From: Rhodocollybia butyracea
Taxonomy: Eukaryota > Basidiomycota > Agaricomycetes > Agaricales > Omphalotaceae
Length of the DNA stretch: 64,000 nt
Direction: 5' to 3'
Assembly (NCBI GenBank): GCA_015501585.1
Contig: JADNRY010000170.1
Span: 1 to 64,000, forward strand
Made by a program: the position numbers and the translations under genes. The first letter of the stretch is position 1, and each line of letters begins with the position of its first letter. Under the pieces are notes generated by a model that saw nothing but the letters and a program-made list of their open reading frames with translations, was not told the DNA's origin and made no database searches. Positions 41,002 to 50,753 of this stretch are shown piece after piece.

Positions 41002-41556
41002 GATCTCTCAGTTGGATCCCTATCTTACTGATTCAACTGCGCGCCGACTTTCGGTTTACGACTTTGCGAATATGCTCATTCCTTTGTTCACTGCTCCATC
41101 TTCTGACCTTTTACGCAAACAGCGCTCCACACACCTTGCGATGATTCTATCCAATTCCACCACATTATCCGGGTTGAGTCTTCTTTCGGTTGAAATCACT
41201 GAGTTCTCCAACAGTCGCTCACTGGGGATGTGTATGCCGATGAGCTCTAGAAGTTTGAAACGAGTTACTCATCTAGCTCAGAACATGGGTTCTGAAAAGG
41301 ATGCGCCTATTGTCAATTCAACTGCAGACGCAACTTGATGGGAGAAGATCTATCTACCACCGGAGACCGGTATAGAATATTCCTACAACTCTGCAGTTCA
41401 AGCTAGTTTGAAGCAAAATGCCCTGTGAAGAAGTAAACACCCTGATGGAATTATTATCCGCTAGGAATGATTAATGATTGTTAACTGATAACGACTTCAG
41501 AAAGTCGCAGTGATGTTGGTAAAATCTGGATCTGCTAGATCTGAACGCTGACGTTG
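41002..41556. other. No supported gene
   Basis: A 112-codon plus-strand ORF (41000-41338) starts with its ATG overlapping that of the minus-strand pseudogene. It has Ser/Thr-rich sequence without a recognisable domain, and I treat it as chance. Nothing else is seen up to the Gypsy LTR. Confidence 0.35.
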
Positions 41557-41811
41557 TATAACGCCCTTAGGCGAGAGTCTTACGTTCACACAAAAGAGCA
41601 CTACAAAGGCTATGCGATTGTGTACTCGTAGTGTAGAAGAACTACAGTAATTTATGTAATTCGACTAGTTATAGTAATTGAAATGAATAGAATAGAAATG
41701 ATATCTAATCATAAGATAAGATAAGATAAGAGTCGCGATGCGACAAAAGTTAAGGCCACGCCATAAGGCGCAGCCGGAAGGGAATCAGGCAAGATGGGAG
41801 GAGGCGTTACA
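41557..41811 (-). repeat. 3' LTR of the Gypsy element
   Basis: Written on the plus strand it runs from TATAACGCCC to GGCGTTACA. It differs from the other LTR at about ten positions in 255 bp, six of which are CpG versus TpG or CpA. It contains a short GATAA tandem run. Confidence 0.9.
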
Positions 41812-41822
41812 CCCTCCCCCAC
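41812..41822 (-). promoter_or_regulatory. Polypurine tract of the Gypsy element
   Basis: GTGGGGGAGGG in element orientation directly abuts the 3' LTR, as expected for the plus-strand primer. Confidence 0.75.
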
Positions 41823-41894
41823 TAGATTAGTACCTAGGGTACTAATCGAACGATATGATGGGATAAATCCCCAATAAGACGTATTACTGGGGGA

Positions 41895-42719
41895 CTATCC
41901 ATCAGATTCATCCATCTGGGGAGACGTATCTCCAGATGATGAAGACGGTCCTGCGGGAGCAGGTCCAGATGAAGGATGAGCTGGAGCAGTGGCTCCAGCA
42001 GCGGTGTTGTTTGTCATCGACAAAGTCGATGCAATAGATGAAGCCTGTGGCACAGGCACAGGCGGCGGGTTGAATACTTGCGGTGCCGTAGGCACCACCG
42101 TTGGAGTAAGCTGGACATCAGTGATGGCCGGCGGACGATTGTCTATTGTACCCGTAAGGGTACGATAGTGATCGTTGATCCCAGCAGGGAGACAAAGATG
42201 AGGGGGCATACGTCCCCTGAGTATTGAAGCAGCTAATGCTGCTTCTGCATTATGCAGATTGAATGTTTGCAGCCAGGTGGCTGCATACAAAGCGGAATCT
42301 TCGAGATCCGCAACAGAGATTCCTTGCTCAGCAAAGAATCGGGCAACATCCTCAATGGTGCCATTGAGGTAATTAGCGAACGATGTTCGTGGCGGAGGAG
42401 GCGAGGCGATTGTAATTCACCCCGTAGCCACTAAAAGGCGATAATAATGGTGACGGAGGATAACCTCCGACGCCAACAGCAAATATCTGGACGATACGTC
42501 CAGAGGGGTTCCAGAAGGCGGATCAGGCCGCCTGGGATTGATCAGCTGGCGTCCACAAATGGAGCGCTCGCTTACTGCACCGTCTTCATGGTACACGATG
42601 CCCGAAGGGCGCACAGTCAACCCTTGTGGGGTGACAAGATATGCCGCCCAGGCATCAGCCGTACCATGTCGGGACGGCGGTGAGAGTTCAGCTCGCGGTG
42701 CAGTGCCCGCAGGAGCCAT
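41895..42719 (-). CDS. Gypsy accessory ORF X4, unknown, one in-frame stop
   Basis: ATG at 42719 opens MAPAGTAPRAELSPPSRHG, continues with AAYLVTPQGLTVRPSGIVYH and SRYLLLASEVILRHHYYRLL to a TGA at 42417. The same frame then goes on, ITIASPPPPRTSFANYLNGT, FAEQGISVADLEDSALYAAT and a Pro/Ser/Ala-rich tail ending at 41895, so one protein of about 274 residues plus a stop is implied. The first part looks folded, the second is helical, and the tail is low-complexity. No family is recognised. It is the last ORF before the polypurine tract, where some plant and insect Gypsy elements carry env-like or antisense genes; no signal peptide or membrane segment is seen here. Confidence 0.5.
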
Positions 42720-42765
42720 TCGAATGGATGAGGGTCCGGCAGCAGTACTGCTGGACCAGCCTACA

Positions 42766-43239
42766 GGGCGGGCTTCATATGGCCTTTCCCTTTTTTCTTC
42801 TTTTGGACGGAGTTTTCTCCATCCAGAGTGCCAGCAGTGATGCCAGCAGCCTTGTCCTGCTTAGCAGTTTGGGCAATCGATACAAAAACTGGTTCAAACC
42901 AGTTGACGAGCAGAGTTCGTTGTAACTCACTTATGTGAGTTAGATCTCCTCTTCGGAGGGATCGGACTTCCTGGTCTAAGACCCGGTATAGGGTCCAACG
43001 CCGTGAGGTGTTGTAGCCATGTCTACTCGCGAACGTGGGTTCGCGAAGTATCCTAAGATACCAGATGACTTCTCAGATGTTAGCCAGGAATATAAGATTT
43101 TCTGCTCTAGCGAGGGTAGCCTCGCGAGCGGTGTGAATCCCATAAGAAATGGGAAGTCGTCAATTGTCATTGACTTCGACGAGATTGGCATCTTCACCGT
43201 AGCGAATCCAGCCATCGGTGGCAAAGTAGCCACCATCAC
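42766..43239 (-). CDS. Gypsy accessory ORF X3, unknown, probably frameshifted
   Basis: The ATG at 43239 overlaps the stop of X2 as TGATG. The frame gives MMVATLPPMAGFATVKMPIS and SLEQKILYSWLTSEKSSGIL to a TAG at 42976. In the next frame the coding look continues as DQEVRSLRRGDLTHISELQR, TLLVNWFEPVFVSIAQTAKQ and a basic VQKKKKGKGH end at about 42766. A one-base slip near 42980 would link the two parts. The product is unknown, with a Lys-rich C terminus that could bind nucleic acid. Confidence 0.4.
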
Positions 43240-43730
43240 TCCTTCGATGAGGGAGTTCTGCAGTACTGCCGGAGCGTCCTCCTGAGTTCAGGAGGAATGG
43301 TAGAAGACAAAGGAGGATTGGTACTAAGTACCGCTCCTGCGTAGGAACAAGACGGAGCAGGTGCTCCTGTCGTTGATGGATCCAGGTCCATTGGACCTGC
43401 GCTACTATCAATGTCAAATGACACTGAGTCGTCGTTAGACGAGAATACGGTTGAAGCCGGAGCTTCTACCCTTCGTCGTTTCCCAGACTGGCTTTCCTCC
43501 TCATAACGAGGAGAGCCATGACCATGTCTGGTGGATGAATACCGGCGGTATCCTTCCAACTCGTCTGAGTATCTGTCGCACCTCTCTTGGAGGCTGCAAA
43601 TTTCGCGCGCTGCATCATCGTAGTCGCGCTGTAAATCAGTATACCGTCTCGTAAGAGATGATAAGTCACGGCTAGCAGTGCCAAGCTGGATAGCCAGCTG
43701 CACCGCTGATTCGTTTTCATTGTTCGACAC
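43236..43730 (-). CDS. Gypsy accessory ORF X2, coiled-coil protein with basic motif
   Basis: An uninterrupted 164-codon ORF from ATG 43730. Residues about 12-60 form a heptad-rich coiled coil (LGTASRDLSSLTRRYTDLQR and AAREICSLQERCDRYSDELE), followed by a nuclear-localisation-like SGKRRRVEAP, then an acidic/Ser-rich stretch (DDSVSFDIDSSAGPMDLDPS) and a Pro-rich end. It begins about 6 nt after the X1 stop and its own TGA overlaps the X3 ATG, so translation by reinitiation on one RNA is conceivable. The coiled coil suggests oligomerisation. No homologous family is recognised. Confidence 0.55.
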   Translation of the reverse strand: MSNNENESAVQLAIQLGTASRDLSSLTRRYTDLQRDYDDAAREICSLQERCDRYSDELEGYRRYSSTRHGHGSPRYEEESQSGKRRRVEAPASTVFSSNDDSVSFDIDSSAGPMDLDPSTTGAPAPSCSYAGAVLSTNPPLSSTIPPELRRTLRQYCRTPSSKE

Positions 43731-43736
43731 GTTGTG

Positions 43737-44219
43737 TCAATGGTGTTGCCGGTAGTACTCCTCTTGAGCGTTACCAGCGGCGGTCCAACTAGGGTCCGCC
43801 ATAACGAATGCCTCTGTCAAATGCTGGAGGAAGTTTTGGCAATGAGCACAAATCCCCATGTTCAAAATCTCGTGAAGACGACACCCTATATTAGGGTGGA
43901 ATGTCCACGATAACTGGTGTCCAACGTTGTTGGATACCTGGTTGAAGGCCATCAATGATGACCCCGTACCTGCCATGTTACTGGCTTGTTGTAATCCCGC
44001 TGGTTCAGCAGGATATGCATTCGCTGTGCCAAACACAAGTTGTGCTGGCAGGTTCGTCGACGCGCCAACCGTTCGTTGATTAGGTATCAACTGATTGCTC
44101 AGTTGAGCCGGTATAGAGGATGGAGATAGCGCTGGTTGCCCAGCGCCATTGTTTTGTCGTTGTTGCTGCCGAGGCAGCGACGGTGTTTTGTTGTCTTTCG
44201 ACGGCGTGTCTTTCTCCAT
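43737..44219 (-). CDS. Gypsy accessory ORF X1, unknown
   Basis: ATG 44219 starts MEKDTPSKDNKTPSLPRQQQ. The first 100 residues are Gln/Pro/Asn/Ala-rich and probably disordered. The C-terminal third is ordered-looking with Cys/His pairs (HPNIGCRLHEILNMGICAHC, then QNFLQHLTEAFVMADPSW), possibly a small zinc site. The ORF is open for 160 codons and ends at 43737, just ahead of X2. About 150 bp separate it from the end of pol. A longer reading to 44429 is open without an ATG advantage. No family is recognised. Confidence 0.5.
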   Translation of the reverse strand: MEKDTPSKDNKTPSLPRQQQRQNNGAGQPALSPSSIPAQLSNQLIPNQRTVGASTNLPAQLVFGTANAYPAEPAGLQQASNMAGTGSSLMAFNQVSNNVGHQLSWTFHPNIGCRLHEILNMGICAHCQNFLQHLTEAFVMADPSWTAAGNAQEEYYRQHH

Positions 44220-44367
44220 GATGGTGAAAGAGTAAGTTGGGAAAGATAAATTTTTCTTTCCCTTTTTTGCCCGATCGTGGTTGTACATAAGGTACAGCCA
44301 CCAAATGTGATTGTCAGGGCAATCTTTTACTAAAAGAAGCAGATGCCGTTGCTTCTGTGTGATTCTA

Positions 44368-44830
44368 TTATATAGAATATTGTGATTGGAATGGAGACCT
44401 AACTGGTCGTCCGTGGAAGTCGTCGACACCTCGAAGCTCTAGATATCTATCTAGAGCGACTAGTTCCTTACACGTTGTGTACGGTTCTGTGGTGGTATCA
44501 CCAAGATTCCATTTAATATGGAATAGTATTTTTCCACCATCCCAATGATGTCCGATTAATTCATCGACTAACCATTCCACTGTGGATGGTTCGCCGAAAT
44601 CGTATGGCTCTGCTACAGAGCGCATAGGGAATAATGCATCATCGTTAGGATGATGCTTGCGTATTAGCAATGCGTGGAAGTTATTGTGTATTCCACGCTT
44701 TGCCAACTCTGTTGGGAATCCGATTCGGTAGTTAGACGAATCTGGGTGTACCTCGACGACGGGGTATGGTCCTAAGGATTTTGGTAAGAGCTTGGTAGCC
44801 CTCCCCTCGGCAAATTTAAGTTTTTTGTCG
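44368..44830 (-). pseudogene. Gypsy integrase C terminus with chromodomain-like module
   Basis: The frame reads FAEGRATKLLPKSLGPYPVV and IGFPTELAKRGIHNNFHALL, the GPY/F-type integrase tail (K..GPY.V), then the chromodomain-like segment VEWLVDELIGHHWDGGKILF, HIKWNLGD and a final helix ALDRYLEL. Chromodomains of chromoviruses steer integration to marked chromatin. Aromatic positions of the canonical cage are only partly visible (W in HIKW), so it is a diverged type. The module is in a frame separate from the integrase core (a frameshift near 44770-44830). Confidence 0.65.
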
Positions 44831-45656
44831 ATAGGTAAACTAAATCATTTAGTTTAATTTCGGGTTCATCCGTTCTGTGCTTATTAGCATGGAAGGTTTG
44901 TTTTACCCTTGCCTCAATAAGTCTATCGTGGGCATCAGAGAGGTGCTGAAGGGCACAATCTGCGAATTCGCGTACACCTGGCAAGACTTTTGCATCGCTC
45001 GGGTATTCGCAAACCATGGATGGCATGTACCCTCCATCTACCTCGAAGGGAGCATACCCTGTGCTCTTGTTTACACTGGAATTCAATGTGAATTCCATCA
45101 TTGGGCATTTTTCTACCCAGTCTTTTTGGTCTGCTTCGACCATTGACTGTAAGATTTGACCAATTGAACGATTTACTCATTCAGTTATTCCATCCGTTTG
45201 GGGGTGGAATGATGTAGACATTAGGAGCTTTGCTCCTAGTAAGTGGTGTACTTCATGCCACCATTGTGACGTGAATTTCGAGTCTCTGTCTGAGACGATG
45301 GACTTAGGTAGTCCATGTAATTTCACGATCTCCTTTACGAAGATCCATGATAATTGCGATGCAGTTATCGTTGTTTTCACGGGTATAAGGTGTACTCGTG
45401 AAGTCATCCTGCAAATGACTACCCACAGGTAATCATATCCTTGCGATTCTGGGAATGGACCTATGAAGTCCATTCCAATTGATTCCCATGGTTTCGTGGG
45501 GATCGGAAGCGAATGTAGCAAACCTATTGGTTTGCGATTGCTTGTTTTAATTTGCTGGCAAGTCTCACAAGACTTGCAGAATTCTTCAATGTTGCCATTG
45601 ACCCGTGGCCACCAATACCATCGTCGCATCAGATTCATAGTAGCGCGATAATGCAT
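44772..45656 (-). pseudogene. Gypsy integrase core, stop and truncated N-terminal zinc domain
   Basis: The frame opens at RRWYWWPRVNGNIEEFCKSC and ETCQQIK, so the two Cys of the HHCC finger are there but the His pair is missing. The core has MDFIGPFPES (first Asp), IVSDRDSKFTSQWW (second Asp) and HPQTDGITE (Glu). Right after TDGITE a TGA (45177) replaces the expected Arg codon, and a shift leads to VEADQKDWVEKCPMMEFTLN and TGYAPFEVDGGYMPSMVCEY to 44772. Integrase joins the cDNA to the target, but this copy is broken in at least three places. Confidence 0.75.
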
Positions 45657-46565
45657 TGGCTACTTTGTTGTTTATTCCTTTGATATAACGTATATCAAAA
45701 TCAAATCTGGATAGGTATTCCATCCATTGAGCTTGTCTACTGGACAATTTTCGTTGTGTTAGAAAGAATCCTAACACTTTGTGGTCAGTGACCACATGAA
45801 TTCGATATCCAAGAAGTTTATCTTCCCATTTGAGAAGAGCTTCGAGGATAGCTAGAGTTTCTATTTCGAAAACTCTATAGTTATGCTGCGCTGCAGTAAA
45901 CTTTCTGGACATGAAGCCGGCAGGCCTACACTGTTGCCATGTAGGTCCTTGACCGTACATGCATCCGACGCCGGATACCGACGCATCACAGATGACCCAT
46001 ATAGGTTCGTCTTTATTAGTATTTATAGGCTTCAGTATTGGAGCCTTGGTTGCCAGTCTTTTGATGTGCTGAAAGCACATTTCATGGACTGGCATCCATA
46101 CGAAAGGAACATTTTTCCTTGTCATTATAGACAGTGGTCCAGTATACTGGGCTACATCTGGCATGTACGGGGCTATGTATTGTACTAACCCCAAGAATTG
46201 TTGTACGTTGTTGAACGTACGCGGAGTTCACCATTCGCGAATCCTGTCCATCTTGTCGGTATCCGTGTGGATACCTTTATCGTCTATGGAATGTCCAAGA
46301 CAGTCCACTGTAGCAGAGAAGAGCTCGCATTTAGCGGCTCGAAGGAAGAAATGATCTTGGGAAACATTTCACGAGATATTTCTTGTAAGACTTCGACATA
46401 ATTGTTGAGGTCTTCTGCCGATAACATAGTTGTTTTTGGTGTTTGTGATGAATCATTTTCATCATATTTCTCCAGTATTACTGGGAAATGGTGCGGAAAG
46501 CTCCTTGCGGAGTGTTGTAATTCTGAACGAAGATGTTCTTTGTCCACTATCGTCTCAATTTCCAC
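45586..46565 (-). pseudogene. Gypsy RT remnant and RNase H (RT active site deleted)
   Basis: After a linker (VEIETIVDKEHLRSELQHSA) the sequence jumps to YVEVLQEISREMFPKDHFFL and RAAKCELFSATVDCLGHSID, the RT thumb-side motif that normally lies about 25 residues after the YxDD box. Everything before it, including YxDD, is absent. GLVQYIAPYMPDVAQY and the RNase H follow: WVICDASVSGVGCMYGQG (catalytic Asp), FEIETLAILEAL (Glu), VVTDHKVLGFF (Asp) and NKVANALSRYYES. A second jump then leads straight into the integrase finger. Frameshifts lie near 46340 and 46220. Confidence 0.75.
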
Positions 46566-46616
46566 TATTGGAATTTTGTTATTTTTCGACTTCTTTGAAG
46601 TTGAAACTGCAGCTAG

Positions 46617-48071
46617 TCACTCTTTACTAGCTTGCGTTTCCATTCTTCGGAATTTCCCGTTAAGGGTTTCCTTTTTCATTGCGGTTCGGCACGCAAATTC
46701 CATTGCGTCCTCCCCCACGGAAAGATATGGTGCTACCTTTCCTTTGATAAGGATTACATCCTTATCGAAGTCGAGTTGTATTCCATGCTTACGCATGAAT
46801 TGCGTTCCTAGGATCGCATCGTATCTATCAACATTTATAATGTCAAAGTATACTTTTTCATCAATACCTCCATAGGAGGTATTTACACTCGTGCCAAAAT
46901 TGAATTTGGCTTTACTTCCTACAGTTCCTAGCTGTAGTGAATGCTGGTCAGCTAGCTGATGAGCTTTTATGTTCACTATGCGAACAAACGAGGGGCTTAA
47001 TGCCTCTATTGTGCATCCGGAGTCAAATAGCATAAATGCTTCGACTCCCCCGATATTTACTATCGCTGTCATTGGATGACGATCTTTCGCTGGACCTCTA
47101 TTTGGTCGCGGCATTTGTTTACTTGAAGTTCGAAAACCTTTACCTTTTTCAGGTTTTGGTTCTTCGTCTTCATGGTGACTGATAGCAGTCAACTGATCTT
47201 CATTCATTATAAATGAATGATAGTGAGGATCTATGGATAAGAATAAATCATCATCCATATCCTCTTCTATGCAGACCGGTGGTCCGCAATCATCTAATGG
47301 ATTTTCAAAATCCTCAGGATCGGTCTGAACCGGTTCCATTATGCAACCATAGTAGTCGCTAAAGTCATCGTCGTTGTCATATAGTTGACCGACATATTCA
47401 TCCTCGTATGGTTCGAGGGTGTATTCTCCTTTGGACGATTCTTCGTCATTAGGATCAGTTATGTTCGGAGATTCATCATTTTGAATCTCTTCTTCGACTA
47501 TGGGAGGAGATTCTATCTCCTCTTGTTCATCCTCTTCTTGGATGACATACATGCGGGGTTGCCCGTATCGTTCACAAGTAGGGTCATTTGCAAAATGTCC
47601 CAGTTTGCCACATCCGTAGCAGAGTTTTCTGGTGCTTGCGTCACTAGACGGTTTAGGTCTTGAACTCTTAGAGTTCGTTACATGTCCCGTGCTTCTGAGC
47701 GTATTCTCAGTGCGTACAGGCTTCGATTTATTATTGGAGAAACGATGCTTCACCAGTTGAAATGGTTGTCCTTTGACGAGCACTGGACCATATTTATATG
47801 GTCCTGTACTACCACTTGGTTGTACTTTTGCTTCACGGCATATTTGCTTAGTGATATATTTCGAGTCTTCAGGGCTCGGTTTCTTATGTGAAGTCACATA
47901 GTAATCTTCGAGATGACGATTGTCCTCGAGTCTAGTAACCGCTTTGACCATCGTTCTGAGTTTAGCATACTCTGGAACAATGCCTTGGTTCGCTAGATGT
48001 TTCAGTATCGTAATGGGTAACCCATTAATGAATCGATTGCGCATCGCAGCCGAATTAGGCGGCTGCTGCAT
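46617..48071 (-). pseudogene. Gypsy Gag C terminus, zinc knuckle and protease
   Basis: 484 codons. Residues 1-60 continue the capsid (MRNRFINGLPITILKHLANQ). A CCHC-type knuckle is at about 149-165 (CYGCGKLGHFANDPTC). An acidic linker follows (DEYVGQLYDNDDDFSDYYG). The aspartic protease is at about 335-460, with FMLFDSGCTIEALS as the active site and YDAILGTQFMRKHGI as the second hallmark. The frame is offset by one base from the upstream Gag at about 48085 (CCCTTTAAG), so a small indel, or less likely a programmed -1 shift, separates them. Confidence 0.8.
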
Positions 48072-48085
48072 CCTTGCCGCCCATC

Positions 48086-50596
48086 TTAAAGGGTGGCATG
48101 ATAATCTTGTACACCTTTAGCGGGCGAGTATATTACTTGTTCAAACTGCTGAGCAGCTTGATGTATTGTAGATGCTTGTACGCATCTATCAAAGATTCCT
48201 ATTATGGCGTCTTCAAATTTCCAGGATATTGTGATCCTATGAGGTCCATCGACTTTGTCGTTGTACCAATCAAGGGCTTTGTCCTTGAGGAATAACCCCA
48301 ATACCTGGAGGCGTGTTTTATCGTGGTCTTTACCACAATAACAATTTACAGCCATCCATCTGAGAAGGATGGCTAACCATCTCTCGAGAATTTCTATGTC
48401 TGGCGTACCATCGTATGCCTCAGGCGTTGGGAGCTTGATATTCTTAGCTCCGTCTGTAGTTGTGACGGGTTTCCCCACTGCATGACGTACCATACGTCGA
48501 TACACTCTGTGTACCTGGTGTTTCCATCGGGCACAATGTTCGTCATCCCCTGTTTTCTCTCGCAGTTTAGCTGCAAGTTTTCGTCGCAGCTTACGCTGTT
48601 GCGATTTACTAAGATTTGCTTGTGGCTGAATTATATAATTCACCCAGGAATCGCTAGATGAGGAGTCAGAATCGGACTCCTTGTTGTTATCGTCTGATGA
48701 TTCATCAGACCAAGGCGTACCTTTACGCTTCTTGTCTCTATCGCTAGAGTCAGAGCTGTCGGAGTTATCATCAGGATCTCCAGGTGTGCCGGAGGCATAC
48801 CTAACTCTGCCACCCTTGTAGGGTTGCGACGATTGAGCTTGTTTTGAGGAGGTATTATTTTACTCCCGATCCCAAACTTCTCGTGGAGTAGTTAGTTTGT
48901 CGACGGGGATGCCGTCGTCATTGAATCCTACCATCTGGTCAGGGAATGCATCCGGTATCATACCGGATGTTCTGAGACTATAGTTATGTTGTCTCTGAAT
49001 CGCTACGTGACTTTCCCAATCGCTCGCTATCCCGTTCGGGAGCGGCATACTAGGCGATCTTATCGCCGTCAGTGCAGTATTATTCTGTACTTCATTTATC
49101 AGTGGTACCGGTGTTGGTACTACTATTGGCGATGCCTGTACTATTGTAGCTGGCAGTGTTGGTAGTACTACTGTTTGTGGTACTGCTTGTTGTATTGTTA
49201 CTGGTGGGATCACCGTAGTAATTGGCTCTTTCTTTACAGAAGCCTTCATTTTAGCAGGTACTGTTTGTACTTGCTGTGTAAGAGTTACCGGAGGTAACTG
49301 TTGTTGTGCGGGTGGTACTACTGTATGTAGTACCATTGTGCTTGGACCAGGTCCTTGCGTGTTTTGTTGACGAACGACTTGTGTCGTTGTCTGTGTTTGC
49401 GCCATACGTACCGTTATCGGTGCTGACAGCGCTATCGTTTTCGTTTGTATTCCTTGTGTAGGAATACTAACATCAACCAATGGTTGGTTTTTATGATAAT
49501 GTTCATTCAATTCTTGAATGAATGCTTCGTGAGCTTTGATAAGGGACTCATTTCTCAATGGTCCCACTATTGTTGACTCTGTCCGTTGGATGGGGTCATT
49601 CTTCCGTATACTAATTGTAGGCGGAGTAGGTAACGATCTCGGTCCTCTTGGGGCCAGAGACATTCTTCCTGTGAAGATGTTTTGCCTTATTACTGGAGAG
49701 TAATGAAGCGTCTGGGGTTCATTTGATTTACCCATTGTCGAGTTTGATAAGTCGATGACTGGGCTTTCATTTGCATGAACTCCTTTATTTGGCATTTTGT
49801 TCGTTTGGGAAGTTTGATTCTTCCTAATCGTTACAAAGTCACCAAAATTATCATAGGGATCGCTTTGGCGATCACCTTTGTCTACAACCTCGGTTTCAAG
49901 GTTGTCAAATAGACCTTCACCTTCAGGTGGGTCTATCGGATCGAATGAATCTGTATGCCATACGTTATGTGTTGGCTTGAAAGATTCTTTAGGTCTCCGA
50001 TCTCGGGCACCTGGTGGTTCGTATATTCCCATCGTTTGACGGAATGGATGTGTGGTAGGCTTTATGCCTTCCCAACGACTTGTTTGTTCGTTGTCAGGCG
50101 GTAAGGCCGCCTGTAATACCGCTGGCGTTACTGCTGGCAGTCGGGCTACGGGCATTGCTATGCTCGTAAGGTTACCAGTATCTGGTAACGGTCTGGACTT
50201 ACTCATTCCAGGTGGTCCGGACCAACGTTCTACCGTGGTAGCTATACGGTTTAGTGCTTGCGCACCTTGTCCATAGAACTGCGATAGTTCTTGCATGGCC
50301 TCCTTGAGGTCATGCATGTCTGCGAAGCCTTTATTGCTAAAGGCTCCCTGAGACTCATTAGACTCAGATAGTTTATCGTGCGTCGTATGCGACGCACGCT
50401 CACGGATGTCTTCGCCATCACTTACATTCTGCCTGTCGTTAGACGGCTCAATTTCAGGACTTTGTCCTGCATACAGTGGTAGTCGTGAACTATGACTACC
50501 GTCATGTGAATTTATTGGTGACGTGGCATCACCATGTTGTGAGTGGCGATTGCTCGCATCTCGTTGGGACTTCTCTGAGTTCCTGTTTTGGTCCAT
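48086..50596 (-). CDS. Gypsy ORF1 extension fused to Gag, one in-frame TAA
   Basis: ATG 50596 begins a 578-codon ORF: charged N terminus (MDQNRNSEKSQRDASNRHSQ), a helical segment (HDLKEAMQELSQFYGQGAQA), and a long Pro/Gln/Thr/Val-rich low-complexity region ending PREVWDRE. A TAA (48860-48862) is followed in the same frame by 257 more codons: a Ser/Asp-rich stretch, NLSKSQQRKLRRKLAAKLRE, and a retrotransposon Gag capsid segment (IEILERWLAILLRWMAVNCY, FLKDKALDWYNDKVDGPHRI). Gag of this class is normally one protein, so the TAA is either a mutation or a read-through site. The N-terminal extension is kept in the diverged copy at 24863-25303, so it is a genuine part of the family. Confidence 0.7.
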
Positions 50597-50734
50597 GTGA
50601 TCAAACTTTTGTTGATTTTGCTTGGCGCTTTTGATGCGGAGTAAGAGTGGTGATAATTGTTTAGATTACTTTATAATTCTAGTCGAGTAGTTATTACTTC
50701 TCATAGTTTTGTGCACACAATCTTTTAATAAAGA

Positions 50735-50753
50735 TTTTTGATGCTCAAAAAAG
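50735..50753 (-). promoter_or_regulatory. Self-complementary sequence at the expected primer-binding site
   Basis: Next to the 5' LTR, where a tRNA-complementary site starting TGG would be expected, stands TTTTTGA-TGC-TCAAAAA, a 7-bp-stem hairpin. The diverged copy at about 25453-25471 has TTTTTTGA-TGT-TCAAAAAA at the same place. Conservation in the two copies suggests function, such as self-priming. Confidence 0.5.

Noticed and set aside
41000..41338. 112-codon plus-strand ORF divergent from the spliced pseudogene, with overlapping ATG
   Set aside because: No recognisable domain, and the start overlap is easily chance. The opposite strand has better coding and splice support.
48071..48092. 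Programmed -1 frameshift at CCCTTTAAG inside Gag
   Set aside because: It is not a canonical X XXY YYZ site in the zero frame and lies inside the capsid, not between Gag and Pol. An ordinary indel is simpler.
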